A DNA stretch of 64,000 nucleotides from Pedobacter ureilyticus (GCF_005925345.1 NZ_SSHJ01000008.1:62001-126000), one strand, 5' to 3'; positions 1 to 7,847 are shown, counted from the first letter of the stretch. Notes: generated by a model from the sequence alone, not told the origin. Numbers and translations are program-made.

Positions 1-477
1 CTCAAATATATCTACAGACGTGAACCTGTCGTAAAAACTGATGAGATTTTCAATACCCCCAGAAAAATTCCGACCGACATTATCGACATCTACAAAATGT
101 CCTCCGGCTTTCACTCTCATTTCCACGCGGAAAAGTGAATCTTCTATCGTTGGAAGGCCAATAAATATCAGCCTGGTCTCATATCCCGCATTCTCGAACT
201 GCTTGACACTTTCCATGACCTCCTTTGTCCTAAAGTTAGTCTCAAATGCAAAATCGTTTCCGGCAGCGATGGCATATTCTTTTCTCTTTTGGAAAACAAT
301 ACCATTGGCCGCATCGTAAAGGTCGCCGCTATCGGTCATCGGATATTTGTCCCGTAGAAGTGCAATTTCCTTATCACCGTCAAAAATGTCAGTACCGGGA
401 GGAACAAATGTTTCGGACAGGGTCGATTTGCCCGCCCCATTGGGACCGGCCAAAACGTAAAGCTGCAAGGCATTCAT
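1..477 (-). CDS. Zeta-toxin-like P-loop kinase, C-terminus cut off by window start
   Basis: The first 159 residues of a small P-loop NTPase are visible; the rest lies left of base 1. A Walker A motif, AGPNGAGKST, sits at about residues 10-19. Further on are the segments FETNFRT and GGHFVDVDNV, the layout seen in the zeta-toxin / COG4185 'predicted ABC-type ATPase' family. Known zeta toxins phosphorylate UDP-sugars; relatives in this broader family are poorly characterised. The ATG at 475-477 is separated by one base from the stop of the upstream gene (TGA-C-ATG), so the two are almost certainly translated together. It ends the mobilization operon of the integrated element, as a cargo gene. 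It could be a toxin with the upstream protein as antitoxin, or a non-toxic kinase. The family call is good; the function is open. Confidence 0.8.
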   Translation of the reverse strand, partial: MNALQLYVLAGPNGAGKSTLSETFVPPGTDIFDGDKEIALLRDKYPMTDSGDLYDAANGIVFQKRKEYAIAAGNDFAFETNFRTKEVMESVKQFENAGYETRLIFIGLPTIEDSLFRVEMRVKAGGHFVDVDNVGRNFSGGIENLISFYDRFTSVDIFE

Positions 478-478
478 G

Positions 479-877
479 TCAATCCAGCTTTTTGACCAAG
501 GAAATCTTGCCAGTTTTCACATCGACGCTAACGAGTTCCTTACGGTCAGCATATTCGTTGATATAAAGATCTTGAGATGTGCAGAGCTCATTTTTGTACG
601 CGCGAAAGGAACCCTTTCTCAGGTTTTCCAGTTCTGCTTCACGCAGCTTGTCCTCCAGAAGCATTGATTTCTCTTCTAGGGAAAGTTCATGAAAAGGTAC
701 AAATGTCAGCGTTGCCATAAGCTTACAAAGTGGGCTTTGTGGGTCTATTGCTGGTTTTAGCTTTGGCCAATCGCTAAGTGGCACAATGATGCCCTTCGGG
801 GTTTCTGTGGCATCTATAAAAATGCTCAGTGCCAATGGCTGAAAATCCAGTATATTCAAATTTACATAATTTTTCAT
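479..877 (-). CDS. Small protein paired with the zeta-like kinase (putative antitoxin)
   Basis: This is a 132-residue soluble protein with no signal peptide or membrane segment. It has a short strand-rich N-terminus containing the phrase PKGIIVPLSDW, a charged helical middle (about residues 64-90, rich in Glu, Lys and Leu), and a basic C-terminus that may bind ligand or partner. I do not recognise a named family. Its stop is one base from the start of the zeta-like kinase, and it follows the mobilization genes. Translational coupling to a P-loop kinase is the usual layout of a type II toxin-antitoxin pair with the antitoxin first. That role is inferred from context only. Confidence 0.7.
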   Translation of the reverse strand: MKNYVNLNILDFQPLALSIFIDATETPKGIIVPLSDWPKLKPAIDPQSPLCKLMATLTFVPFHELSLEEKSMLLEDKLREAELENLRKGSFRAYKNELCTSQDLYINEYADRKELVSVDVKTGKISLVKKLD

Positions 878-900
878 GTTTTTTCAAATTTTGATTATAC

Positions 901-1263
901 TCAGTGGTTGTAAAAGTAATAGGCAAGCCAAATCGCAAGTGAAAGCAGGGCGATCAGCACCAAAAATGCGACTATCACCCGTTTAGTCAATTTGGCGAAG
1001 TGGTGGTGGTGCTTCACGACAACAACAGGCGGCATGCTTTCAACCAGTTCCCTGATCTGATCCATGGTCTGCGCCATTTGTTTTTGGTAACCGGCGGCAA
1101 GGAAAGATTCGATGGACCTGCGTGCGAGCTTGAGATCATTCGAATAGTCAGGAATTCTTATCCTCGGGTATTCGGGCACTTTTCTTTCCAAGTCACTGAT
1201 CCTGAGCTCAAGCTGTGACTGGATCTCCTGAAAAATTTTTAATTGTTCTTTTTGTATACTCAT
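901..1263 (-). CDS. Small membrane-anchored protein of the mobilization operon
   Basis: This 120-residue protein has a predicted coiled-coil N-terminal half (about residues 1-75, heptad-like Leu/Ile spacing), a striking VVVVKHHHHF stretch near residue 80, and one C-terminal membrane helix (about residues 92-115). A tail-anchored coiled-coil protein is plausible. It starts 13 bases after the stop of the relaxase gene and belongs to the same minus-strand operon, so an accessory role in DNA transfer is likely, for example linking the relaxosome to the membrane. No named family is recognised. The four consecutive histidines just before the membrane helix could bind metal, but this is speculative. 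Confidence 0.7.
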   Translation of the reverse strand: MSIQKEQLKIFQEIQSQLELRISDLERKVPEYPRIRIPDYSNDLKLARRSIESFLAAGYQKQMAQTMDQIRELVESMPPVVVVKHHHHFAKLTKRVIVAFLVLIALLSLAIWLAYYFYNH

Positions 1264-1276
1264 AATTTGTTTTTTA

Positions 1277-2248
1277 TCATCTACTTAATTGTTGGGATTG
1301 ATCATGCTCGCGGACCTTCTTTTTCTTCTTGAACATCGGATTGGGTTCCTGTGCTATTGGCACGTGCACAGGCTCGAGCATAATGTCGAGAAATTTTGAA
1401 GCTGTCGTACCTAGATGTTCCAGCATCACCCCAGTGCTTTGGAAAAGCCCATTGGAAATCTCCATGGCGAGTTTGGGCATAATCCCATTGGGATCTTCAT
1501 GCATGTTTGCTCCAACGGTAAGTATATCCAGCTGTTTTCGCTGTTCGAACGTACCGTTCTTTTGAATATTGGCATAGTCCATCGTATCCTTCAACCCCCT
1601 CTCAAAACTGAATTCTTTATCAAAGACCATTTCACCAGACCGCTTGAAGGCAGTCCGGTCGAACTGACCCATTTTCTTTGAATGTTCCATATTTTTTCCG
1701 CGCGAAGCATTCATGGGACTGAGTTTGACCTTATTGGTTATATCTTTCCTGCTGACAATGACCTGGATATGCCGCTGGTCCCCCTGTTTGAGTTCGCCTC
1801 TTTTTTTTGCGCCTTCCTTTACCTCTTTGTCGTTATGGCTGTAGTAACGGTGATGTTCCAATTTTGCAAACCACAACAGGTCCTCGTTGCTATCTATACC
1901 AGGTCTATTGAAGTTACGGGCATATTCGTCCATCACTTTTTCCGCATAGATCTTCAGTGCTTCTGACATTCCTTTCTTGCCGAACATCTCCTCAAGGTGG
2001 CGGAGCTCTTTTTGGCTAGGACTGATGTTGATCAGGTAGAATTTGGCATCCTGTCTGCCAAGCTTTGCAATATTGGCATCTATGCCCTTGCGCACTTCGA
2101 AAGGTTCAAATTCAGCACCATTTTGGCCAAACCATCGGTCTGGTACATCTGCAAGATGCATCCTGTTTTCCTTTTCCAGATAGTTGACAAGGCTCGAACA
2201 GCTACCTTTGTTGTTCGCTTCTTTTTTGTCGGTAATGTTGATGTACAT
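1277..2248 (-). CDS. BtgB-like mobilization relaxase (DUF5712 type)
   Basis: This 323-residue protein resembles the second mobilization protein (BtgB / clindamycin-resistance transfer factor type) of Bacteroides mobilizable elements. The N-terminus is typical (INITDKKEANNKGS followed by LVNYLEKEN). A histidine-containing catalytic-looking stretch, RHIQVIVSRKD, lies near residues 157-167, as in relaxases where a His cluster binds the metal. An earlier segment, KLEHHRYYSHNDKE, adds further histidines. The C-terminal end is lysine-rich. Its ATG is two bases after the stop of the BtgA-like gene, so the two are co-translated. The role is nicking and leading transfer of the element from oriT with help from a co-resident conjugative element. 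The family is confident; catalytic residues are inferred from the motif, not aligned. Confidence 0.85.
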   Translation of the reverse strand: MYINITDKKEANNKGSCSSLVNYLEKENRMHLADVPDRWFGQNGAEFEPFEVRKGIDANIAKLGRQDAKFYLINISPSQKELRHLEEMFGKKGMSEALKIYAEKVMDEYARNFNRPGIDSNEDLLWFAKLEHHRYYSHNDKEVKEGAKKRGELKQGDQRHIQVIVSRKDITNKVKLSPMNASRGKNMEHSKKMGQFDRTAFKRSGEMVFDKEFSFERGLKDTMDYANIQKNGTFEQRKQLDILTVGANMHEDPNGIMPKLAMEISNGLFQSTGVMLEHLGTTASKFLDIMLEPVHVPIAQEPNPMFKKKKKVREHDQSQQLSR

Positions 2249-2250
2249 GG

Positions 2251-2799
2251 CTACAGCATTTTGATCTGGTTCAATGTAGTGGACAGTAATTGCTCTTTTT
2301 CTTTTCTGGAACCTAATGCCGATAGATTATCTCGAGCGGAGGCATAGCTTTCAAGTATGCCGAGGAACAACGCCTTGAAGTGTTCTTTGTCTTTTAGCAA
2401 TTGTGCAATCCTGCGATAATTGGTCTCCAGTCCGCTGAGATATTGGTTCTGACGTTCGATAAGTCCCGGCATCTGCTCATTCTGCTTGGCAAGAAGGCCA
2501 AATCCCGTGATCACTTTCTTCTGAGCGTCGATCATCCTCCCAATGTCCCGTTTGGTCGGTATCAGCAGCTCGTTCTCCTGCGTTTTTATAAAACCCACAT
2601 AGTCCTTGTAATGGCGCATGATGGTAGCCTTTAGCATATCATCGTTAATGTCCAATGGATCTTTTTTTGTTCTGTAAAAGTACTCCACCATCTGAAGGAA
2701 AACCTGTCGTTTGGGCCTTCCCAGCTTTAGCGCAAGCTTTTCAAGCTTGCTCGCTTCGGCCTCGGAGTATTTGATTGATCTTAGGCGTTCGTTTCCCAT
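2251..2799 (-). CDS. BfmA/BtgA-type mobilization protein
   Basis: This 182-residue, largely helical protein matches the first mobilization protein of Bacteroidota mobilizable elements (BfmA/BtgA family). The N-terminal 40 residues (SIKYSEAEASKLEKLALKLGRPKRQVF) look like a ribbon-helix-helix or short HTH DNA-binding segment. The middle, with TKRDIGRMIDAQKKVI, and the C-terminus are long amphipathic helices. In this family the protein binds oriT and recruits the relaxase. It is the first gene of the minus-strand mobilization operon. The unusually GC-rich hairpin region directly upstream (about 2830-2990) is where an oriT would be expected. Confidence 0.85.
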   Translation of the reverse strand: MGNERLRSIKYSEAEASKLEKLALKLGRPKRQVFLQMVEYFYRTKKDPLDINDDMLKATIMRHYKDYVGFIKTQENELLIPTKRDIGRMIDAQKKVITGFGLLAKQNEQMPGLIERQNQYLSGLETNYRRIAQLLKDKEHFKALFLGILESYASARDNLSALGSRKEKEQLLSTTLNQIKML

Positions 2800-2832
2800 A
2801 ATGTCAGTTATATTGGCATATCTAGATATATC

Positions 2833-2988
2833 GCACCCTAGCTGGGGTGCTGAAATGTGGCCTTTAGGCTCGTTAGCTAAGGGAGCGCACCCCCGGAGGG
2901 TGCGCTAGCCCCCCATGGCGATAGCCTGGGGCGAGAAAGGTAGGGCTCTGCCCAACCTCCGCTCGCTCCATTTTTGAAGGAAAATGGA
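2833..2988. other. GC-rich hairpin region, candidate oriT
   Basis: Within the 272-base gap between the btgA-like and excisionase-like genes there are several inverted repeats. GCACCC/GGGTGC is at 2833-2838 and 2845-2850. AGCGCACCC/GGGTGCGCT is at 2884-2892 and 2898-2906 with a five-base loop. GGGC/GCCC is at 2943-2953, and TCCATTTT/AAAATGGA is at 2967-2974 and 2981-2988. The first two share the CACCC core. The base composition differs sharply from the surrounding AT-rich DNA. Position next to mobilization genes plus clustered inverted repeats suggests the transfer origin; the nick site is not identified. Confidence 0.5.
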
Positions 2989-3071
2989 CAACTTCCCCTC
3001 AATTGGCAGCCTTATATGGCGGACAGCTTTTGCGCACAAAGTGTTGCCGTTTTTTTGTATGCAGATACCTT

Positions 3072-3416
3072 CTATTTCCTTCGCAGCTTTCTCTTGAACT
3101 CAAATTCTATTGCCTTTTCAGCAACTTCGGCTTCAGTAAGGCGTCTATGTGACAGCAGCCAAGTCAAGATTATTTTTTTGGAAAACCGTACCCCGCCATT
3201 GGGCAGGGACAGATAGGGCAATTGTCCGGCAGATTTCAGCTGGTAAAGGGTTTGTCTTGAATATCCGGTAATCCGTTCGGCAATTTCGTAGCCACCAATC
3301 TCATCCTCCTCGCTAACCTGGGCAATTGCTGGTATCCGTGGACACTCTTGGTGCAGAATTTCCACCAGATCTGAAACTTTCAGATCAATCAATCTTTTTT
3401 CTGGATTTATCTTCAT
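3072..3416 (-). CDS. Excisionase-like helix-turn-helix protein
   Basis: This 114-residue protein has a MerR/excisionase-type winged helix at about residues 44-90: IAERITGYSRQTLYQLKSAG followed by PYLSLPNGGVRFSKK. The pattern 'Y-S-R-Q-T-L-Y-Q-L' then 'G-x-x-P-x-x-x-x-x-x-G-x-x-R-F' is that of HTH_17 proteins that act as recombination directionality factors or local regulators. It lies between the mobilization genes and the integrase. Its product could control excision of the element and its own transcription through the palindrome just upstream (3465-3488). The C-terminus is basic. Confidence 0.8.
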   Translation of the reverse strand: MKINPEKRLIDLKVSDLVEILHQECPRIPAIAQVSEEDEIGGYEIAERITGYSRQTLYQLKSAGQLPYLSLPNGGVRFSKKIILTWLLSHRRLTEAEVAEKAIEFEFKRKLRRK

Positions 3417-3464
3417 CTTACCTCCATTTTATCTTGCAAATGGAAAGATAAATACAGCAGAATA

Positions 3465-3506
3465 CGAACGTTCGATAGCTATCGAACGACTTTTGTTATA
3501 TCGAAC
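3465..3506. promoter_or_regulatory. Palindromic operator-like site upstream of the excisionase-like gene
   Basis: A perfect 20-bp palindrome, CGTTCGATAGCTATCGAACG, is at 3469-3488. It overlaps a second perfect palindrome, CGAACGTTCG, at 3465-3474. A further ATCGAAC half-site occurs at 3500-3506. The cluster is 50-90 bases upstream of the excisionase-like ATG and downstream of the membrane-protein gene. This is the arrangement expected of an operator for a dimeric regulator. The binding protein is not known; the adjacent HTH protein is the first candidate. Confidence 0.5.
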
Positions 3507-3545
3507 AAAGTAGGTTTATATTATAGATAAAAAAACAATGAAGGG

Positions 3546-4478
3546 CTATTTTATCCTGTACAGATCTACGTACTCCACTGGAGTGTTCCGGTACCGCTGC
3601 CCCTCGAGGAATACCAGACTTTTCATATCCTCCAGATGAAACACATCCCTTATAAGCTCTCTATGCCTATGGTGAAGGATTTCGTCTGAAAGTACCTTTC
3701 GCTCTTCTATGCAATATTTGAGAAAGCCCGCTAGCGACTTGCTGACAGCTCTAGCATGGATAACGCACCTGATCTCGAGCTTTTCATGATCCCCCCATTC
3801 CAGCAGCAGGCCATTTGTACTTTGAGCGTTGATCTGCTCGATGAATTCAGAAAAGGCAAGGGTTTTTTCTTCATGAGTCTTACCTTCCAACCAAAAATCA
3901 TAAAATGTTCTTTCAACGGATTGCTCGGTAATTTGGTGTCCATCTCTGAAGAGTTTTTTCTTCCATTCTGCACTGAGGAAAAGATGGAACGTCTCATCCA
4001 GGTTCTTCTTAACTGCTGGAGGATATAATTTTGGCAAAGTAAAGTAGCCGAATACAGCGGAAATGATTGCACCGAGCACTCCTATCGTGGTAGTTTTGAG
4101 TTCATTGACGGTTATGGTGCCAGCAAGAAAAAGTAGGGCCAAGGCTACAAATCCAAGCGCCGCAACAAGCATCATGATATAATGGAATAGGCACGCTTGA
4201 ATATAAAACCATCTCAATTTTACTGCTTCGACATCGGATAGGCCTTCGAAAGTTGACCTAATCTGAGCCAAGCGTTCCTCAACAGATAACCTGTGGTATC
4301 TTCCGATAATCTCGTTCATCCAATTGGAGGCGCTTACCGAAAGCAAGAGCTGTATAGGAACTATCCAAAGCACCATGAATACCCCCACGATCACAAAGGG
4401 TAACCTCAACTGGTCAAACTGGAAGAAGATTGCAGAATAGACTACAACCAATAACACCTCAAAGAGTACTTTTTTCAT
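3546..4478 (-). CDS. Unknown four-helix membrane protein with cytoplasmic C-terminal domain
   Basis: This 310-residue protein has two membrane hairpins (about residues 4-50 and 92-150) and then about 160 soluble residues rich in charged and aromatic amino acids. I do not recognise the family. The start codon lies inside the integrase gene: the last 20 bases of the integrase reading frame overlap it, so it is translationally coupled to the integrase. It sits between the integrase and the excisionase-like gene, a place where mobile elements carry cargo. A role in host defence or element maintenance is possible but there is no motif to support it. Confidence 0.7.
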   Translation of the reverse strand: MKKVLFEVLLVVVYSAIFFQFDQLRLPFVIVGVFMVLWIVPIQLLLSVSASNWMNEIIGRYHRLSVEERLAQIRSTFEGLSDVEAVKLRWFYIQACLFHYIMMLVAALGFVALALLFLAGTITVNELKTTTIGVLGAIISAVFGYFTLPKLYPPAVKKNLDETFHLFLSAEWKKKLFRDGHQITEQSVERTFYDFWLEGKTHEEKTLAFSEFIEQINAQSTNGLLLEWGDHEKLEIRCVIHARAVSKSLAGFLKYCIEERKVLSDEILHHRHRELIRDVFHLEDMKSLVFLEGQRYRNTPVEYVDLYRIK

Positions 4479-5556
4479 CTAACAGGCTGGGAAACTTCAA
4501 CATTTCTGCTTTTCTTTTTTCATCTACGATTTTGGCATAAAGCTGAGTCATTTCAATTTTGGAATGTCCTAACAGTTTTTGCATCGTGTAAACATCTATA
4601 CCAAAAGTTAGACCAATTGTTGCAAAAGTGTGCCTTGCCGCATGAAAATGTAAACTCTTTTTAATTCCTGCCTCCAGTCCCCAAAACTTCAGATAGAGGT
4701 TCACAACTTGGCTAGAGGGCAAACCCCAAAAGACCTTATTGTTTTTTGGATGGATATCGACCTTCTCCATTACCGAGCGTGCATCATCGAGCAATGGAAC
4801 CCTAACAATCTTTTGTGTAGTCTTTGCAGGTCGGAAAACAAGATGGTCGTCCTGAATTTCATCATAGGTCAATTTTTTTACATCGGAAAACCTAAGCCCA
4901 GTAAAACAACAAAATAGAAAGGCCTGCCTGATCTGGCTATTTCCCTTTTTGGGAATACACCCTGCTAACTTTCGCACCTCATCAATGTTTAGGGTCGTAA
5001 TTTCAGTTTCGGCAAGCCCAACAATCTTAAATGTTGGAAATGGAGAAACCTGCACGATACCCTTGACGACCAACTTATTGAAATATTGTCGAAAAGTAGT
5101 CATATAAGAACTTGCCGTATTCTGGCTGACCACACTTAAAAGATAATCTTGGAAGAGAGCCAAAAATTCTTCATCAACATCTTGGAAATAAATCATCTCA
5201 CCATCCGCATACTTTTCCAATTGCACGGTCACGCATTCTAAACGATAATAGTGCTTTTTGGCCAAACAACTGCGAAAATAATCGATTAGGTTGTAGTTGA
5301 TTTTTGCAGTTTGCTGATAGCCATTCTCTGAAAAGCTCATCTTATCCTCACGGTTGTTCCTGATTGCCTTGATGACCTTCATCTTATCCTTATCTGCCTC
5401 GACAATCCGAGTACTTGGATTGGAATAATCCTTGGTCACATAAATCTTGAGAAATTCATAATTGCGCTTACCTTTGCCTTGACCTGCAGCGGAATAAATA
5501 TCCAAGTAAGCACTGTATTTATCGTCATTTAATTTCTTGTATCTTACGGTGACCAT
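4459..5556 (-). CDS. Tyrosine site-specific integrase
   Basis: This is a phage-type integrase of the kind found on Bacteroidota integrative elements, about 365 residues. The N-terminal part is an arm-binding and SAM-like core-binding domain. The C-terminal catalytic domain shows Arg in FTGLRFSDV, the HxxR box in HAARHTFA, and a final Gly-His / Tyr pair in LLGHSKIEMTQLYAK, so all catalytic positions are present. The ATG at 5554-5556 (MVTVRYKK) is preferred over an in-frame start eight codons upstream because it matches the usual family start. It is the outermost gene of the element and reads inward. Its promoter is embedded in an inverted repeat (see 5585-5641). It would insert and, with the excisionase-like protein, excise the element. 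Confidence 0.92.
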   Translation of the reverse strand: MVTVRYKKLNDDKYSAYLDIYSAAGQGKGKRNYEFLKIYVTKDYSNPSTRIVEADKDKMKVIKAIRNNREDKMSFSENGYQQTAKINYNLIDYFRSCLAKKHYYRLECVTVQLEKYADGEMIYFQDVDEEFLALFQDYLLSVVSQNTASSYMTTFRQYFNKLVVKGIVQVSPFPTFKIVGLAETEITTLNIDEVRKLAGCIPKKGNSQIRQAFLFCCFTGLRFSDVKKLTYDEIQDDHLVFRPAKTTQKIVRVPLLDDARSVMEKVDIHPKNNKVFWGLPSSQVVNLYLKFWGLEAGIKKSLHFHAARHTFATIGLTFGIDVYTMQKLLGHSKIEMTQLYAKIVDEKRKAEMLKFPSLLDEKSTL

Positions 5557-5584
5557 GGCTGAATAGGTGAAGTAAAACAATCTT

Positions 5585-5641
5585 TGTTACTTTTGTTACT
5601 CATAAAATGTAAATAGTAACATTTGAGTAACAAAAGTAACA
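5585..5641 (-). promoter_or_regulatory. Integrase promoter inside an 18-bp inverted repeat
   Basis: Arms at 5585-5602 and 5624-5641 are perfect inverted repeats of 18 bp containing GTTACTTTTGTTACTCA, separated by 21 bases. Read on the minus strand, a TTTG (5634-5631) is followed after exactly 19 bases by TACATTTT (5611-5604), close to the Bacteroidota -33 TTTG / -7 TAnnTTTG promoter. The -33 box is in one arm, the -7 box in the loop, and the other arm would be in the 5' leader. A protein bound to the arms would block integrase transcription. The arms could equally be integrase arm-type sites near the element end. Confidence 0.55.
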
Positions 5642-5694
5642 TAAATCAAGGTAAAATGCAAAAGATAAAGGTAGAATATTTAAAAACCATTAAA

Positions 5695-5722
5695 TTGATT
5701 TACAGAATATTATGTACATTTT
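5695..5722 (+). promoter_or_regulatory. Possible hemW promoter
   Basis: TTG at 5695-5697 and TACATTTT at 5715-5722, spaced 17 bases, approximate the Bacteroidota promoter. The hemW ATG follows at 5762. The match to TAnnTTTG is imperfect at the last base, and the region also borders the mobile element, so this may not be the native promoter. Confidence 0.3.
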
Positions 5723-5761
5723 TCTATACTGTTTTATCTTCATTTTATTTAACAAAATAGC

Positions 5762-6904
5762 ATGGCCGGTATCTATATCCACATTCCTTTTTGCAAGAAA
5801 GCTTGCACCTACTGCGACTTTCACTTTACTACCTCAACAAAATATTTGAACGAGATGGTAGAAGCTATTTGCAAAGAAATTGTCCTTAAAAAAAACAGAT
5901 TAGCGCAACAACAAATTGGCAGTATCTATTTTGGTGGAGGGACACCTTCTGTACTGCCAACGGCCGCATTACAGCAAATTCTAGCCACTATAGAAAATCA
6001 TTTTTCTATTTCTTCGGAAGCCGAAATCACCATAGAAACCAATCCAGACGACCTCACTGCTGCAAAAATTTCGGAATTAAGAAAACTACCCGTTAACCGC
6101 TTTAGCATTGGTACGCAATCTTTTTTTAACGAAGATTTAGTATGGATGAACCGTGCCCACAATGCGCAGGAAGCTACAGATTGTATTAAACGCAGTCAGG
6201 ATGCAGGCTTTGAAAACCTTACCATAGATTTAATTTACGGCTATCCGCTACTTACTAACGAAAAGTGGAAAACCAATATCCAAACCGCAATAGCACTTCA
6301 AGTACCTCACCTGTCTGCCTATTCGCTTACGGTAGAGCCCAAAACGGCTTTAGCCCACGCAATCGAAAAAGGCAAACAGACTGATGTTAGTGATGAGCAA
6401 AGCGCAGAACAGTTTATGATGCTCATTGATACGGTGACCACCAATGGCTTTGAGCACTATGAAATTTCTAACTATAGCTTACCGGGAAAATATGCTGTAC
6501 ACAACACTAATTACTGGAAGGGTGTGCCCTATTTAGGCATTGGCCCTTCTGCACATGGCTTTGATGGGCACGACAGATACATCAACATAGCGAACAATGC
6601 CAAGTACATGGAAAGCCTTAACAAGAACCAGCTTCCAGAAACGATAGAGCAATTAAGTCAGGTAGATAAATTCAATGAATACGTGATGACCTCTCTAAGA
6701 ACCATGTGGGGCTTAGATTTAGAAAAAGTAGCAATGGATTTTGGCAAAGAATACGCTAACCAAACTCAAAAGCTAGTTAAAACCTTTGTTGCTAGCGAAC
6801 AACTATTGGTCGAAGATCATGTTATCAAACTAACCAATAAAGGGAAGCTTTTTGCAGATGGTATTGCCGCAGCATTATTCTTAAGCGAGGAAGACTTTAA
6901 CTAA
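5762..6904 (+). CDS. hemW: HemW-type radical SAM heme chaperone
   Basis: This is a 380-residue radical SAM protein. It begins MAGIYIHIPFCKKACTYCDF, giving the CxxxCxxC cluster ligands (Cys11, Cys15, Cys18) and the FHF-type continuation typical of HemW rather than of true coproporphyrinogen dehydrogenase HemN, which has a longer N-terminus. The glycine motif YFGGGTPS (about residues 60-67) and TIDLIYGYP are also present. The C-terminal HemN_C-like domain is complete. HemW binds heme and is thought to deliver it to respiratory enzymes. It is the first chromosomal gene next to the integrated element, whose edge lies within about 120 bases of the start codon. Confidence 0.92.
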   Translation: MAGIYIHIPFCKKACTYCDFHFTTSTKYLNEMVEAICKEIVLKKNRLAQQQIGSIYFGGGTPSVLPTAALQQILATIENHFSISSEAEITIETNPDDLTAAKISELRKLPVNRFSIGTQSFFNEDLVWMNRAHNAQEATDCIKRSQDAGFENLTIDLIYGYPLLTNEKWKTNIQTAIALQVPHLSAYSLTVEPKTALAHAIEKGKQTDVSDEQSAEQFMMLIDTVTTNGFEHYEISNYSLPGKYAVHNTNYWKGVPYLGIGPSAHGFDGHDRYINIANNAKYMESLNKNQLPETIEQLSQVDKFNEYVMTSLRTMWGLDLEKVAMDFGKEYANQTQKLVKTFVASEQLLVEDHVIKLTNKGKLFADGIAAALFLSEEDFN

Positions 6905-7061
6905 TGAAAACTGAGATAGTTTTACTTAATCGAAACGCAACAGCTATCGGCTCGTATTTTTAAAATTGTAATTTTGAAACATGAAACCATCAAGATTTAT
7001 CGAGGCATACGGTGAAATAAAATCATGATCGCTTCATAACCAATAAAAAAAGCTTAACAAC

Positions 7062-7847
7062 ATGAAAGATAAAGTTATTTGGATTACTGGCGCTTCATCG
7101 GGCATTGGCGAAGCGTTGGTTTACGAACTTGCCAACGCTGGTGCTAAACTCATTATCTCTTCCCGAAATCGGGATGAACTTTTTCGCGTAAAGCAAAAAT
7201 GCCGCAACCAAATAGACACACATGTGCTTTCATTAGATTTAGAAGATGGCGAAAGCTTACCCAAAAAAGCCGAGGAAGCCATCCGTATTTATGGCCGTAT
7301 CGATATCCTCATCAACAGCGGCGGTATTAGCCAACGAGCTTTAGCTTTAGCTACCGATTTAAAAACCGAGAAACGTTTCATGGATATCAACTTTTGGGGC
7401 ACTGTAATTCTAAGCAAAGCCGTTCTTCCGCAAATGATCAGACAAGACTCTGGCTCCATAGTATGCATAAGCAGCTTAGTTGGTAAATTTGGCACCAGCT
7501 TGCGTTCGGCTTACTCTGCCTCCAAACACGCTTTGCACGGTTATTTCGAATCGCTGAGAATAGAATTAGATAGCACTAATATTCATGTTTTGTTAGCTTG
7601 CCCAGGATTTATTAAAACCAAAGTTACTATCAACGCTTTAACTGCCGATGGCAGCAAACAAGGTACCATGGACCAAGCGCAAGAAAATGGAATGCCAGCA
7701 GAAGAATGCGCTAAACAGATCATCAAAGCAATTCAACAGAAAAAAGATGAAGTTTATATTGGTGGCAAGGAAGTAAAAGGAGTTTTATTAAAACGTTTGT
7801 TTCCTTCATATTTTGCTAAGCTTATTAAGAAAGCAAAAGTTACTTAA
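7062..7847 (+). CDS. Short-chain dehydrogenase/reductase
   Basis: This is a classical SDR of 261 residues. The nucleotide-binding TGASSGIG motif is at residues 9-16, NSGG replaces the usual NNAG at about residues 85-88, the catalytic Ser is in ISSLVGKFG, and YSASK supplies Tyr and Lys. The substrate cannot be told. The C-terminal membrane-proximal stretch (LLKRLFPSYFAKLIKKAK) resembles the DHRS7-like subgroup. It stands alone, 157 bases after hemW. Confidence 0.9.
   Translation: MKDKVIWITGASSGIGEALVYELANAGAKLIISSRNRDELFRVKQKCRNQIDTHVLSLDLEDGESLPKKAEEAIRIYGRIDILINSGGISQRALALATDLKTEKRFMDINFWGTVILSKAVLPQMIRQDSGSIVCISSLVGKFGTSLRSAYSASKHALHGYFESLRIELDSTNIHVLLACPGFIKTKVTINALTADGSKQGTMDQAQENGMPAEECAKQIIKAIQQKKDEVYIGGKEVKGVLLKRLFPSYFAKLIKKAKVT

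Noticed and set aside
5585..5641. Insertion-sequence terminal repeats
   Set aside because: The arms are only 21 bases apart with no transposase between; a regulatory or integrase-binding site fits better.
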